Shown: positions 8,963 through 19,811, counted from the stretch's first letter. The stretch is DNA of 64,000 bases from Citrobacter amalonaticus (GCF_002918555.1 NZ_PQMB01000008.1:86491-150490), one strand, 5' to 3'. A program made the numbers and translations. Notes: generated by a model from the letters alone, not told the origin.

Positions 8963-9175
8963 TTATTTCAGCAGTTCAGCGGTCATGTGCACGCGGTTAC
9001 CGGTATAAGCAGAGGTGATTTTATAATCGCTGGCGCCCGCCTGCTGTGCCTGAGCCGCAATTTTTGCTTCAGCGCTGTCCAGCGTGGAGCCGGTAGCAGT
9101 AATTGACTGGGCGGCAAAAGAACCGAAAGAAGTAGCGAGAGCGATGACTGCGACAAAAGTTTTGATGCTTTTCAT
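8963..9175 (-). CDS. YdgH/BhsA/McbA (DUF1471) family small periplasmic protein
   Basis: 70 residues. A signal peptide (MKSIKTFVAVIALATSFGSFA-A) is followed by the short DUF1471 fold: ATGSTLDSAEAKIAAQAQQAGASDYKI, then GNRVHMTAELLK. Family members (BhsA, McbA, YjfN and others) are secreted, stress-inducible and linked to biofilm or envelope stress. AAAGGG lies upstream of the ATG. It has no operon partner: fdhD is upstream on the same strand with a separate promoter gap. Which paralogue it is cannot be decided. Confidence 0.8.
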   Translation of the reverse strand: MKSIKTFVAVIALATSFGSFAAQSITATGSTLDSAEAKIAAQAQQAGASDYKITSAYTGNRVHMTAELLK

Positions 9176-9303
9176 GGTATAAACCCTTTAGTTTTGTTGT
9201 TTGAGTAAGGCACTATGCCTTGATTTAATAAATCATAGGCTGATACTCAGGCAACTAAAAGCGGAAGGATTTGCCCATCTCATTCAAATTAATTGACAAT
9301 TAT

Positions 9304-10140
9304 TTATTCAGCGGTAAGACGCCGGGGATGAGTATAAATCGTCGCCCTGCCCGGCTTGCAAAAACCCACCAGCGTCAGGTTGCAGCGCTCGGCCACTTCA
9401 ACGGCGAGCGTCGTCGCTGCGGAAACCGCAAACAGAATCTCCACGCCGCACATTGCCGATTTCTGCACCATCTCATAGCTCGCGCGACTGGAGACTAACA
9501 CCGCGCCATGTTGCCAGGCGGCGCCTTCGGCGGCACGACGGCCAAGCAGTTTGTCCAGCGCCACGTGACGACCAACATCCTCGTGCCCACCCGCCAGATC
9601 GCCCGACGGCATCATCCACGCCGCCGCATGCGTGCAACCAGTGAGTTGCCCCACGGGTTGAAAATCATTCAGATGTCTTAGCGCGTGGTCAAGATTTGCC
9701 AGGCTGAAACGCTGGGAGAAAGGTAAAGGCTGAACTGGCCTGCCGATGTCATTGAGCTGCTCAACGCCGCAAACGCCGCATCCGGTTCGCCCGGCCAGCG
9801 CACGACGGCGCGCTTTCAGTCCCATAAAACGGCGGCTGGAGAGTTCAATCTGGACTTCAAGACCGTTACAGGAAGGGACCACATCCATCCCGAAGATCTC
9901 GCCTGGGCTTTCAATAATTCCCTCTGACAGGGAAAAACCCACCGCAAAATGCTCAAGATCTTTCGGCGAAGCCATCATCACCACGTGGGAAATACCGTTG
10001 TATACCAGCGCAACGGGGACTTCTTCCGCTACCTCGTCCGGCTGAGGATGTTGCAAATCCTCGCGTTTCCAGAGGGTGAGCTGGCGAAAGCCTGTGATAT
10101 TTGTCACATTATGGACTTCTTCTGGATGTATCTTATTCAC
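9304..10140 (-). CDS. fdhD: Formate dehydrogenase accessory sulfurtransferase FdhD
   Basis: 278 residues. FdhD transfers sulfur from IscS to the molybdenum cofactor of formate dehydrogenases. The two reactive cysteines are in the GCGVCG motif (Cys121 and Cys124), numbered as in E. coli. Also conserved are CTHAAAWM and [16 protein letters not shown]. It is divergent from fdoG, whose product it activates, across about 190 bp. Confidence 0.96.
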   Translation of the reverse strand: MNKIHPEEVHNVTNITGFRQLTLWKREDLQHPQPDEVAEEVPVALVYNGISHVVMMASPKDLEHFAVGFSLSEGIIESPGEIFGMDVVPSCNGLEVQIELSSRRFMGLKARRRALAGRTGCGVCGVEQLNDIGRPVQPLPFSQRFSLANLDHALRHLNDFQPVGQLTGCTHAAAWMMPSGDLAGGHEDVGRHVALDKLLGRRAAEGAAWQHGAVLVSSRASYEMVQKSAMCGVEILFAVSAATTLAVEVAERCNLTLVGFCKPGRATIYTHPRRLTAE

Positions 10141-10327
10141 TTTCTTTTAACCGTATAAGAACACGCGTACCAACATTGTGGTATTCTGTCACAAACCCCT
10201 CCTGGATGGAGGGAAATTGACCCAATTCTGGACCTTTGCGGTCCCGTCCGCAAAGAAAAATAACAATCACGCCCCGGCACTCATGAATGTGGAAGGGATG
10301 TGACAATGTCGAAACAAGGAGTGAACC

Positions 10328-13300
10328 ATGCAGGTCAGCAGAAGGCAGTTCTTTAAGATCTGCGCTGGCGGTATGGCAGGCACCACGGCGGCGGCACTGG
10401 GTTTTGCACCCAGCGTAGCGCTCGCGGAAACACGGCAATACAAACTGCTGCGCACCCGCGAAACCCGTAACACCTGCACTTACTGCTCCGTTGGCTGTGG
10501 GCTGTTGATGTACAGCCTCGGCGACGGTGCAAAAAACGCCAAAGCATCTATCTTCCATATCGAAGGTGACCCGGACCATCCGGTTAACCGTGGCGCGCTC
10601 TGCCCGAAAGGGGCCGGTCTGGTGGATTTCATCCACTCCGAAAGCCGCCTGAAGTTCCCGGAATACCGCGCGCCAGGCTCAGATAAATGGCAACAAATCA
10701 GCTGGGATGAGGCATTCGACCGCATCGCTAAGCTGATGAAAGAAGACCGTGACGCCAACTACATTGCTCAAAACGCCGAAGGCGTGACCGTTAACCGCTG
10801 GCTCTCCACCGGGATGCTGTGCGCTTCCGCATCCAGTAACGAAACCGGCTTTTTAACGCAAAAATTTGCCCGCGCGCTCGGCATGCTCGCGGTCGACAAC
10901 CAGGCGCGTGTCTGACACGGACCAACGGTAGCAAGTCTTGCTCCAACATTTGGTCGCGGTGCGATGACCAACCACTGGGTCGACATCAAGAACGCCAACC
11001 TCATCGTGGTGATGGGCGGTAACGCCGCTGAAGCTCACCCGGTAGGATTCCGCTGGGCGATGGAAGCCAAAATTCACAACGGCGCGAAGCTGATTGTTAT
11101 CGATCCGCGCTTCACGCGTACCGCGTCAGTGGCCGATTTCTATACGCCAATTCGTTCAGGTACTGACATTGCCTTCCTGTCAGGCGTCATACTGTACCTG
11201 CTGACTAACGAAAAATATAACCGCGAATACACTGAGGCTTACACTAACGCCAGCCTGATCGTGCGTGAAGATTTTGGCTTCGAAGATGGCCTGTTCACCG
11301 GCTATGACGCGGATAAACGCAAGTACGACAAAACCAGCTGGAACTACGAGCTGGACGAAAACGGCTTTGCCAAACGCGATACGACGCTGCAACACCCGCG
11401 CTGCGTCTGGAACCTGCTGAAACAGCACGTTTCCCGCTATACGCCGGATGTGGTGGAAAATATCTGCGGCACGCCAAAAGCCGACTTCCTGAAGGTGTGT
11501 GAGTACATTGCAGAAACAAGCCGCGCGGATAAAACCGCGTCGTTCCTGTATGCGCTGGGCTGGACGCAACACTCCATCGGTTCGCAGAACATCCGCACCA
11601 TGGCGATGATTCAGCTGCTGCTCGGCAATATGGGGATGGCCGGCGGCGGTGTTAACGCCCTGCGCGGTCACTCGAATATTCAAGGGCTGACGGATCTGGG
11701 CTTACTGTCGCAAAGTCTGCCGGGTTACCTGACGCTGCCGAACGAAAAACAGGCTGACCTGCAAACCTACCTGACCGCCAACACGCCGAAACCGCTGTTG
11801 AAAGACCAGGTAAACTACTGGGGCAACTACCCGAAATTCTTCGTCTCACTGATGAAGTCCTTCTACGGCGATAAAGCAACGGCGGAAAACAGCTGGGGCT
11901 TTGACTGGCTGCCAAAATGGGACAAAGGGTACGACGTACTGCAATACTTCGAAATGATGAAAGAGGGCAAAGTCAATGGCTACATCTGCCAGGGCTTCAA
12001 CCCGGTCGCTTCATTCCCGAACAAAAACAAGACGATTGCTTCACTGTCCAAACTGAAGTACCTGGTGACTATCGATCCGCTCAACACCGAAACGTCCACC
12101 TTCTGGCAAAACCACGGTGAGTCGAACGACGTTGATCCATCGAAAATCCAGACCGAAGTGTTCCGTCTTCCGTCCACCTGCTTCGCTGAAGAGAACGGTT
12201 CAATCGTTAACTCCGGCCGCTGGCTGCAATGGCACTGGAAAGGCGCGGACGCCCCAGGGATTGCCGTCACCGATGGCGAGATTCTGGCCGGTATCTTCCT
12301 GCGTCTGCGTAAGATGTACGCCGAACAGAGCGGCGCCAACCCGGAACAGGTGCTGAGCATGAGCTGGAACTACTCCACCCCGCATGAACCGGCCTCGGAA
12401 GAAGTGGCGATGGAGAACAACGGTAAGGCGCTGGCAGATCTTGTCGATCCGGCAACCGGTGCTGTGATCGTGAAAAAAGGCCAGCAGCTCAGCTCGTTTG
12501 CTCAGCTGCGTGATGACGGCACCACCGCCAGCGGCTGCTGGATTTTCGCCGGTAGCTGGACGCCGGAAGGCAACCAGATGGCGCGTCGTGACAACGCAGA
12601 CCCGTCAGGTCTTGGCAATACGCTGGGCTGGGCGTGGGCGTGGCCGTTGAACCGCCGCATCCTGTACAACCGTGCTTCCGCTGATCCACAGGGAAATCCG
12701 TGGGATCCGAAGCGCCAGATCCTGAAATGGGATGGCGCGAAATGGGGTGGAATGGATATTCCGGACTACAGCGCCGCCGCACCCGGCAGCGATGTCGGAC
12801 CGTTCATCATGCAGCCGGAAGGAATGGGTCGCCTGTTTGCTCTCGACAAGATGGCGGAAGGGCCGTTCCCGGAACACTACGAGCCGTTTGAAACGCCGCT
12901 GGGTACGAACCCGCTGCACCCGAACGTTATCTCTAACCCTGCCGCCCGTATCTTCAAGGGCGACGCCGAAGCGTTGGGTAAAGCCGATAAGTTCCCGTAT
13001 GTCGGAACCACTTATCGTCTGACCGAGCACTTCCACTACTGGACCAAACATGCGCTGCTGAATGCCATCGCGCAGCCGGAACAGTTTGTGGAGATTGGTG
13101 AGAAGCTGGCGAATAAACTGGGTATCTCCCATGGCGATACCGTTAAGGTCTCCTCCAACCGCGGCTATATCAAAGCCAAAGCGGTGGTGACCAAGCGTAT
13201 CCGCACGCTGAAGGCCGACAGCAAGGATATTGATACCATCGGTATTCCGATTCACTGGGGCTATGAAGGCGTGGCGAAGAAAGGGTTTATTGCTAACACC

Positions 13301-13378
13301 CTGACGCCGTCCGTCGGCGATGCGAACTCACAGACGCCAGAATTCAAGTCCTTTCTGGTAAACGTGGAAAAGGTGTAG
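10328..13378 (+). CDS. fdoG: Formate dehydrogenase-O major subunit, selenoprotein
   Basis: 1016 residues if the in-frame TGA at 10913-10915 (codon 196) is read as selenocysteine; both flanking frames are the same. Twin-arginine signal SRRQFFKICAGGMAG is at residues 4-18. The [4Fe-4S] site is NTCTYCSVGCG with the distal GALCPKGAG. The selenocysteine context is NQARV-U-HGPTV, and bis-MGD-binding regions fill the rest. It oxidises formate to CO2 in the periplasm and passes electrons to FdoH. The ATG is preceded by aaggag. The length equals that of E. coli FdoG. Confidence 0.97.
10913..10960 (+). promoter_or_regulatory. SECIS element and selenocysteine UGA of fdoG
   Basis: The UGA is at 10913-10915. 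Directly downstream, gaccaa (10920-10925) pairs with ttggtc (10950-10955), and gcaag (10931-10935) pairs with cttgc (10937-10941) at the apex. This is the SelB-binding hairpin form seen in E. coli fdnG/fdoG. It explains the apparent stop inside the gene. Confidence 0.9.
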
Positions 13379-13390
13379 CGGAGACGACTT

Positions 13391-14293
13391 ATGGCTTATC
13401 AATCTCAAGATATTATCCGTCGTTCCGCGACTAACGGTTTCACCCCTGCGCCGCGTGCGCGGGAGCATCAGGAAGAGGTGGCGAAGCTTATCGACGTCAC
13501 CACCTGCATAGGCTGTAAAGCCTGTCAGGTCGCCTGTTCTGAGTGGAACGACATCCGTGATGAAATCGGCAGCAACGTCGGGGTGTATGATAACCCGGCG
13601 GATTTAACCGCCAAATCCTGGACGGTAATGCGTTTCTCGGAAGTGGAGCAGAACGACAAACTGGAATGGCTCATCCGTAAGGATGGCTGTATGCACTGCG
13701 CCGATCCGGGCTGCCTGAAGGCGTGTCCGGCGGAAGGGGCAATCATTCAGTACGCCAACGGGATTGTCGACTTCCAGTCTGAGCAGTGCATCGGCTGCGG
13801 CTACTGCATTGCGGGCTGTCCGTTTAACGTGCCGCGCCTCAACCCGGAAGACAACCGCGTCTACAAATGTACGCTGTGCGTTGACCGCGTGGTGGTAGGC
13901 CAGGAACCCGCCTGCGTGAAGACCTGCCCAACCGGCGCTATCCACTTTGGATCTAAAGAGGATATGAAAACGCTGGCGGCTGAACGCGTGGGCGAGCTGA
14001 AAACCCGTGGTTACGACAACGCGGGCCTGTACGATCCGGCTGGCGTGGGGGGGACGCACGTGATGTACGTGCTGCATCACGCCGACAAGCCGAATCTGTA
14101 TCACGGCCTGCCGGAGAACCCGGAAATCAGCGCCACCGTGAAGTTCTGGAAGGGTATCTGGAAACCGCTGGCAGCGGTTGGCTTTGCTGCCACTTTCGCA
14201 GCGAGCATCTTCCACTACGTCGGTGTCGGTCCGAACCGTGCGGATGAGGAAGAGGACAATCTGCATGAAGAGAAAGACGAGGTGCGCAAATGA
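13391..14293 (+). CDS. fdoH: Formate dehydrogenase-O iron-sulfur subunit
   Basis: 300 residues. Four cysteine clusters for [4Fe-4S] centres are present: [11 protein letters not shown] (residues about 39-49), [26 protein letters not shown] and [23 protein letters not shown]-terminal transmembrane helix ([19 protein letters not shown], about 257-275) anchors the subunit on the periplasmic face. It relays electrons from FdoG to the cytochrome b in FdoI. It lies 12 bp after fdoG and overlaps fdoI by 4 bp. Confidence 0.97.
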   Translation: MAYQSQDIIRRSATNGFTPAPRAREHQEEVAKLIDVTTCIGCKACQVACSEWNDIRDEIGSNVGVYDNPADLTAKSWTVMRFSEVEQNDKLEWLIRKDGCMHCADPGCLKACPAEGAIIQYANGIVDFQSEQCIGCGYCIAGCPFNVPRLNPEDNRVYKCTLCVDRVVVGQEPACVKTCPTGAIHFGSKEDMKTLAAERVGELKTRGYDNAGLYDPAGVGGTHVMYVLHHADKPNLYHGLPENPEISATVKFWKGIWKPLAAVGFAATFAASIFHYVGVGPNRADEEEDNLHEEKDEVRK

Positions 14294-14925
14294 AAAGACG
14301 TGACACCATCGTGCGCTACACCGCGCCGGAACGCATCAACCACTGGGTCACCGCCTTCTGCTTCGTGCTGGCGGCGGTGAGCGGGCTGGGCTTTTTCTTC
14401 CCGTCCTTCAACTGGCTGATGCAGATCATGGGTACTCCGCAACTGGCGAGAATTCTTCACCCGTTCGTGGGCGTTATCATGTTCGCCTCGTTCATCATCA
14501 TGTTCTTCCGTTACTGGCATCACAACCTGATCAACCGTGACGATATCTTTTGGGCGAAGAACATTCGTAAGATCGTCGTCAACGAGGAAGTGGGCGACAC
14601 CGGGCGGTATAATTTCGGCCAGAAATGCGTGTTCTGGGCGGCGATTATCTTCCTGCTTCTGCTGCTGGTGAGCGGTGTGATCATCTGGCGTCCGTACTTT
14701 GCGCCAGCGTTCTCCATCCCGGTGATCCGCTTCGCGTTAATGCTGCATTCATTTGCCGCCGTGGCGCTGATTGTGGTTATCATGGTGCATATTTACGCCG
14801 CGCTGTGGGTAAAAGGCACGATTACTGCGATGGTCGAAGGCTGGGTTACCCGCTCGTGGGCGAAGAAACATCATCCACGCTGGTACCGCGAAGTCCGCGA
14901 AAAGCAGGATAAGAGCCAACCGTAA
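14290..14925 (+). CDS. fdoI: Formate dehydrogenase-O cytochrome b556 subunit
   Basis: 211-residue inner-membrane protein with four helices and haem-ligand histidines ([35 protein letters not shown]). It transfers electrons from FdoH to menaquinone or ubiquinone. It starts ATGA-overlapped with fdoH. In E. coli fdhE follows directly; here a terminator and three inserted genes separate them. Confidence 0.97.
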   Translation: MKRRDTIVRYTAPERINHWVTAFCFVLAAVSGLGFFFPSFNWLMQIMGTPQLARILHPFVGVIMFASFIIMFFRYWHHNLINRDDIFWAKNIRKIVVNEEVGDTGRYNFGQKCVFWAAIIFLLLLLVSGVIIWRPYFAPAFSIPVIRFALMLHSFAAVALIVVIMVHIYAALWVKGTITAMVEGWVTRSWAKKHHPRWYREVREKQDKSQP

Positions 14926-14947
14926 GCGGTCGTGCTTTGTGGATCTT

Positions 14948-14979
14948 AAAATGGCGTCGTATATCGGCGCCATTTTTTT
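14948..14979 (+). terminator. Rho-independent terminator after fdoI
   Basis: The stem aaaatggcg with its complement cgccatttt is followed by seven T residues (14973-14979). It closes the fdoGHI transcript 23 bp after the stop, so fdhE is not simply co-transcribed here. Confidence 0.85.
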
Positions 14980-14997
14980 AGCGGATGCGGTGAATTT

Positions 14998-15014
14998 TTG
15001 ACAACTTTTTGACA
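14998..15014 (+). promoter_or_regulatory. Tandem TTGACAAC repeats upstream of the VWA gene
   Basis: Two copies of the sequence ttgacaac begin at 14998 and 15009, an 11-bp period (one helical turn), within a tttttgacaac tandem. Each resembles a -35 box. The spacing also suits head-to-tail binding of an OmpR-type response regulator such as the one encoded at 17946. No matching consensus -10 is evident. Confidence 0.4.
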
Positions 15015-15092
15015 ACTTTATACAGGTATCAGACCAAACGGGATGCAGACCGCATGAGAATGGAAGCGATTCTTTTGACAAGGAGACGTATC

Positions 15093-16430
15093 GTGAATCT
15101 GAAACACCTCTTCGCTGCCCTGACGTTAGGTTTGCTGGCGACAACAGCGGGCGCACAGCAGACTGCTCCGAAAGTGGCCATAAAATCTGAACTGGCCTCC
15201 CCTGTTGTACTGGAAAATACGCAGGACAAAAACTACCTCAAAGTGTCCCTGACAGGGTTTCCGCTAAATGCCACCAAACGTAGCCCGATTAATCTTGCGC
15301 TGGTAATCGACCGTTCGGGCTCGATGAGTGGCGATCGTATTGAGCAAGCCACAGAAGCCGCGGTGATGGCGGTGAATACCTTAAGCGCCCAGGATATGCT
15401 CTCCGTGGTGATTTACGATGACGTCGTGGATGTCATTGTGCCAGCGGCTAAGCTCGGCAATAAAGAAAAGCTCATTCATCAGATCCGTGAACGGCTGACC
15501 GCCCGTGGCGGCACCGCGCTGTTTGCTGGCGTCAGTCGCGGTATTAAAGAAACCAGTAAATATCTCGATAAAGCCCATGTTAACCGCATTATTTTGCTCT
15601 CTGACGGTCAGGCAAACGTCGGCCCGTCTTCAACCAGCGAGCTGGCGGAACTGGGCAAAATCGCGGCCCGCAAAGGCATTGCCATCACAACGATGGGTAT
15701 CGGCAACGGCTACAACGAGGATTTAATGGCCGCAATTGCGCAATACAGCGATGGCAACCACGTTTTTGTGCAGAACACGGCCGATCTGGAAAAGGCGTTT
15801 GCCCATGAGTTTGGTGATGTGATGTCCGTTGTCGCCCAGGATGTGGTGGTGGAAATCAAAGTGGCCGATAGCGTGAAACCATTACGTCTGCTGGGACGCG
15901 AAGGCAATATCCGCGATAACACGGTCACCGTAAAACTGAATCAGCTTTACGCCAACCAGGAGAAATATGTCATGCTGGAGGTGCTTCCGGCGAAAGGCAG
16001 CGCGGCACAGAGCAAACCACTGGCTGATGTGAATGTGCGCTATGACAACCTCGCCACCCGCCAGAAAGATCGCTGGGATGAAAAAATGACCATTACATAC
16101 ACCGCGTTAGCCAGCGAGGTAGAAAAAGCGCAGGTGGAAGATGTGGTCGTTGATTCGGCAATTCAAAAATCGGCCATCCAGAACGAGCAGGCTTTAAAGC
16201 TCATCGACGAAGGCAAAATGGATGAAGCGAAAGCGGTGCTGATGGGCAGCGTTGACGCGCTAAGCTCTCTGCCGCTCAGCGCACCGGCGCCAAGAATGAA
16301 AGCGCAGGAAAGCGCGGAAGAGAACCGTCAGCTGCTGCAAAAGCTGGAAACTGAAAGTAAAGAAGCGTCTCGTAAATCACTGAAAGAACAAAACTATAAA
16401 ACCCAAAATCAGAGTTCGAAAGCGAACTAA
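15093..16430 (+). CDS. Secreted von Willebrand factor A domain protein
   Basis: 445 residues from a GTG start at 15093, chosen because aaggag lies 7 bp upstream and because it places a signal peptide (MNLKHLFAALTLGLLATTAGA) at the N-terminus. The longer frame from 15009 lacks this. A VWA domain spans about residues 66-240 with the MIDAS motif DRSGS (Asp73, Ser75, Ser77) and a downstream LLSDGQANVGP. The C-terminal 120 residues are charged and probably helical. No transmembrane anchor follows, so it is probably periplasmic. It heads an apparent operon with a sensor kinase (17-bp gap) and a response regulator. It lies between fdoI and fdhE, where E. coli has no gene. Function unknown; a metal-dependent protein-binding role in envelope sensing is inferred. 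Confidence 0.85.
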   Translation: MNLKHLFAALTLGLLATTAGAQQTAPKVAIKSELASPVVLENTQDKNYLKVSLTGFPLNATKRSPINLALVIDRSGSMSGDRIEQATEAAVMAVNTLSAQDMLSVVIYDDVVDVIVPAAKLGNKEKLIHQIRERLTARGGTALFAGVSRGIKETSKYLDKAHVNRIILLSDGQANVGPSSTSELAELGKIAARKGIAITTMGIGNGYNEDLMAAIAQYSDGNHVFVQNTADLEKAFAHEFGDVMSVVAQDVVVEIKVADSVKPLRLLGREGNIRDNTVTVKLNQLYANQEKYVMLEVLPAKGSAAQSKPLADVNVRYDNLATRQKDRWDEKMTITYTALASEVEKAQVEDVVVDSAIQKSAIQNEQALKLIDEGKMDEAKAVLMGSVDALSSLPLSAPAPRMKAQESAEENRQLLQKLETESKEASRKSLKEQNYKTQNQSSKAN

Positions 16431-16447
16431 TCCACAAGGAGCGCTGG

Positions 16448-17941
16448 ATGCCCAAAGGCAAGCTGATTTATCTCATCGTCACGCTGATGTTTTTTCTTCT
16501 GCTTGCTTATTTGGGTATTCGCACTCTGGAGCATGAAGTCCTGTTGCGTCAGTACCAGACGCAGACGCAGGCCAAAGCCCAGACCACCCGTGTTGCTGCC
16601 GGAATCGAAAGCCTCCTGCAACAAAAGGCCTCACGCCTGCATACTATCAGCGATTTTATCGAACCAGATGATGCCGCCGCGCTCAGCACCCTTAAAGAGA
16701 ATGACAGCGATATTGCCGCCGTGTTTACCCTGCGTAAAAACCAGCTTCTCTATCCCGATGAGCGCCAGCCGCTGAGTAATGAGGATAAAGAGTGGGCACA
16801 GCAGCTGTCTTCGCTGGTTAACGATCCCAGCCAGCTTATCAGCCATATCGCCCACGGTGAGCAGGAAACGCCGCAGGCCGGATGGTTTATGACCCATGAA
16901 ACGCAGGAGCCGCTGCTGATTTACTGGCAGCAAAAAGGCCACACTATCATCGGATTTCGCCTTTCATATGTGCAACTGATGATGGATATTGCGAATAACA
17001 TTCAGGTAAATCCGCAAGAGCAGCAGATCGTTCGGGTCACTGAAAATGGTCGTCAGCTTTATCAGAACGCACAGGCAGACCTGAATCAGCTAACGCTGCT
17101 GGATTCGCGTACGCTGGATTATCCGCTGACCACGTGGCAAATCTACGTTTATGGTGTGACGTCATCTCTCTGGCACGTCTGGCTATGGGGGAGTCTGTTA
17201 ATTGTTCTGTTGCTCTCGGCTGTTGCCCTGTTGAGCTATTCACTGTGGCGGGAATACACCCGCACCGCGCGACAGGCGCGCCAGCAGGTGGATTTTGTCA
17301 GCCAGGTTTCACACGAGCTGAAAACCCCGCTGACCAATATCACGCTTTATGCTGAACTGCTGCGCGAAGGACTGGATGATGAACAGACGCAAGAACAGCG
17401 CTACCTGGACGTCATCACTCAGGAAGGGCAACGGTTAACCCGGCTTATCCAGAACATCCTGACCTTTACGCGAGCGCCTAAGCTGCATCTCCGGCAGGTG
17501 GATATTTCCTGCCTTATTACGGAGATTGCCCACATCTTTACCCCTGCCCTACAGGCCAGGGGAATGAAAATTCATATTACCTGTCCTGAAAAGCTCACCT
17601 TGCAGACCGATCGCGACGTCATCACGCAAATTATCAGCAACTTTATGAGTAATGCGGAAAAATATGCCATGCCAGGTCAGCAGGTTGATATCCAGGTAAC
17701 AACCACGCCGGAACATATTAAGATCGCCGTTCGTGATTATGGTCCAGGCATCGCGGAGAAAGAGATGAAGATGATTTTCCGACCGTTTTATCGGGTTAAG
17801 TCGTCCATCACCGAAGGGGTTTCGGGAACCGGGATTGGGCTGACTATCGCCTCTCAGCTGGCGCAGCGCCTGCAGGGAGAAATTCTCGTTACGGCGGAAA
17901 ATCCCGGCGTACGCTTTACCCTGATACTGCCTCAAGGATGA
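16448..17941 (+). CDS. Membrane sensor histidine kinase
   Basis: 497 residues. A first transmembrane helix at about 6-24 and a second at about 243-265 enclose a periplasmic sensor domain of about 215 residues that I do not recognise. HisKA follows with the phospho-acceptor in VSHELKTPLTN (His289). The HATPase region contains N, G1 and G2 boxes (FMSNAEKYA, DYGPGIAEKEMKMIFRPFYR, GTGIGLTIA). The 4-bp gap to the response regulator indicates a cognate pair. The preceding VWA protein may be its ligand, partner or target. Confidence 0.92.
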   Translation: MPKGKLIYLIVTLMFFLLLAYLGIRTLEHEVLLRQYQTQTQAKAQTTRVAAGIESLLQQKASRLHTISDFIEPDDAAALSTLKENDSDIAAVFTLRKNQLLYPDERQPLSNEDKEWAQQLSSLVNDPSQLISHIAHGEQETPQAGWFMTHETQEPLLIYWQQKGHTIIGFRLSYVQLMMDIANNIQVNPQEQQIVRVTENGRQLYQNAQADLNQLTLLDSRTLDYPLTTWQIYVYGVTSSLWHVWLWGSLLIVLLLSAVALLSYSLWREYTRTARQARQQVDFVSQVSHELKTPLTNITLYAELLREGLDDEQTQEQRYLDVITQEGQRLTRLIQNILTFTRAPKLHLRQVDISCLITEIAHIFTPALQARGMKIHITCPEKLTLQTDRDVITQIISNFMSNAEKYAMPGQQVDIQVTTTPEHIKIAVRDYGPGIAEKEMKMIFRPFYRVKSSITEGVSGTGIGLTIASQLAQRLQGEILVTAENPGVRFTLILPQG

Positions 17942-17945
17942 GAAT

Positions 17946-18632
17946 ATGAAAATTTTGATTGCGGAAGATGATGCCAATATTCGCCAGGGCCTGGTTGATG
18001 CGCTGTCGCGTGAAGGTTATACCCTGATTGCCGCCGCCGATGGTCGGGCCGCGTTGACTCTCTATCATCGCGAAATGCCAGACTTCGTTCTGCTGGACAT
18101 TATGATGCCCGAAATGGATGGCTACAGCGTTTGCCGTGAGATTCGTCGACACAATGAGCATATCCCCATAGTGTTTCTCTCCGCGAAGGATGAGGAAATT
18201 GACCGCGTTGTCGGGCTGGAACTGGGTGCGGATGACTACATCAGCAAACCTTTTGGTATCCACGAGCTACGGGCCAGGATAAAGACCATAGCCCGCCGCT
18301 GCTTAAGCCATAATGCCCCGCAAAGCAGGCTCAGCTTTCCCTTCGGGGATTTAACGGTTTTTCCCAACGAGTTATGCGCATGGCGCGGCGAGCAGAAGCT
18401 GGAACTTTCTCTGCGGGAGGTGCAAATCCTGAGCTGCCTGGAGCACCATAAAAATCAGGTAGTTACCAGAGACATGTTGTTTGACGCCGCATGGGGCTAC
18501 GATTATGTCCCCAACAGCCGCACGCTGGATCAACACATTTCCCGGTTACGCAAAGTGATAGAACAGGACGCCAATCATCCTCAGCTAATCCGAACGGTGC
18601 ATGGTCTGGGGTATCGATATCAGGTATCGTAA
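17946..18632 (+). CDS. OmpR-family response regulator
   Basis: 228 residues. The receiver domain (1-115) has the acidic pocket EDD (7-9), phospho-acceptor Asp51 in LLDIMMPEMDG and Lys near position 105 in YISKPFG. A winged-helix DNA-binding domain (about 130-225) ends IRTVHGLGYRYQVS. It is the partner of the kinase 4 bp upstream. No CreD- or PhoB-type marker allows a finer name. Confidence 0.93.
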   Translation: MKILIAEDDANIRQGLVDALSREGYTLIAAADGRAALTLYHREMPDFVLLDIMMPEMDGYSVCREIRRHNEHIPIVFLSAKDEEIDRVVGLELGADDYISKPFGIHELRARIKTIARRCLSHNAPQSRLSFPFGDLTVFPNELCAWRGEQKLELSLREVQILSCLEHHKNQVVTRDMLFDAAWGYDYVPNSRTLDQHISRLRKVIEQDANHPQLIRTVHGLGYRYQVS

Positions 18633-18778
18633 CGCACACATTGCGATGTCATGGGTATATCCCGTAGCTCGATTGCGGTTATCATTAATGACATTCACCT
18701 GAGCGGGTGCGTGATGCCCGCCAAATCATAGAGCGGACGCAACCGTACCCGAATCTGCTGAAACCTGGAAATGACTAA

Positions 18779-19708
18779 ATGAGCATTCGTATCATCCCGC
18801 AAGATGAGCTGGAAAAGAGCGAGAAGCGCGCGACGGATATGATCCCGCCGTTATTATTCCCCCGGCTCAAAAATTTATATAACCGTCGCGCCGAGCGTCT
18901 GCGCGAACTGGCCGAGAAAAACCCGCTGGGTGATTATCTGCGCTTTGCTGCGCTGATCGCCCATGCTCAGGAAGTGGTGCTGTACGACCATCCGTTACAG
19001 ATGGATTTGACTGCGCGTATCAAAGAAGCGAACGAGCAGGGAAAACCACCGCTGGATATCCACGTACTGCCGCGTGATAAGCACTGGCAGACGCTACTGC
19101 ATTCGCTGATTGCTGAACTGAAACCTGAAATGAGCGGTCCGGCGCTGGCGGTGATCGAGAATCTGGAAAAAGCATCCGGGCAGGAACTGGAGCTGATGGC
19201 GGGCGCGCTGTTTGAGTCCGATTTCGCGTCGGTCAGCAGCGATAAAGCGCCGTTCATCTGGGCTGCACTGTCGCTCTACTGGGCACAAATGGCCAGCCTG
19301 ATCCCGGGCAAAGCCCGCGCAGAATATGGCGAACAGCGTCAGTTCTGCCCGGTGTGTGGGTCTATGCCTGTTTCCAGCATGGTACAAATTGGCACCACCC
19401 AGGGTCTGCGTTATCTTCACTGCAACCTGTGCGAAACCGAGTGGCATGTTGTGCGCGTGAAATGCAGTAACTGCGAACAGAGCCGCGATCTGCACTACTG
19501 GTCGCTGGATAACGAGCAGGCGGCAATCAAAGCCGAAAGCTGCGGCGACTGCGGCACATACCTGAAGATTCTCTACCAGGAAAAAGATCCCAAAGTGGAA
19601 GCCGTCGCCGACGACCTCGCCTCACTGGTACTGGACGCGCGTATGGAACAAGAGGGCTTTGCCCGCAGCTCCATTAACCCTTTCCTGTTCCCTGGCGAAG
19701 GGGAGTAA
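18779..19708 (+). CDS. fdhE: Formate dehydrogenase accessory protein FdhE
   Basis: 309-residue cytoplasmic rubredoxin-like protein needed for maturation of respiratory formate dehydrogenases. Four CxxC pairs bind iron: CPVCG (residues about 193-197), CNLCE, CSNCE and CGDCG. In E. coli it directly follows fdoI. Here it stands 3.85 kb downstream with its own 146-bp leader. Confidence 0.96.
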   Translation: MSIRIIPQDELEKSEKRATDMIPPLLFPRLKNLYNRRAERLRELAEKNPLGDYLRFAALIAHAQEVVLYDHPLQMDLTARIKEANEQGKPPLDIHVLPRDKHWQTLLHSLIAELKPEMSGPALAVIENLEKASGQELELMAGALFESDFASVSSDKAPFIWAALSLYWAQMASLIPGKARAEYGEQRQFCPVCGSMPVSSMVQIGTTQGLRYLHCNLCETEWHVVRVKCSNCEQSRDLHYWSLDNEQAAIKAESCGDCGTYLKILYQEKDPKVEAVADDLASLVLDARMEQEGFARSSINPFLFPGEGE

Positions 19709-19811
19709 CGGCAGATATCAGAGGGTGATGACAAAACCTGAAATGCCTGATGGCGCGCCACTTTAAGACCTGGGTGAATTGCATAATATACTGAAAATAT
19801 TGTGTTCCCCA

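Noticed and set aside
10328..10915. Possible truncated fdoG pseudogene or split gene
   Set aside because: Both parts are in one frame, the UGA is at the known selenocysteine position, and a SECIS hairpin follows; it is an intact selenoprotein gene.
12605..13255. 216-codon minus-strand frame within fdoG
   Set aside because: Antisense shadow of a conserved gene with no independent start signal.
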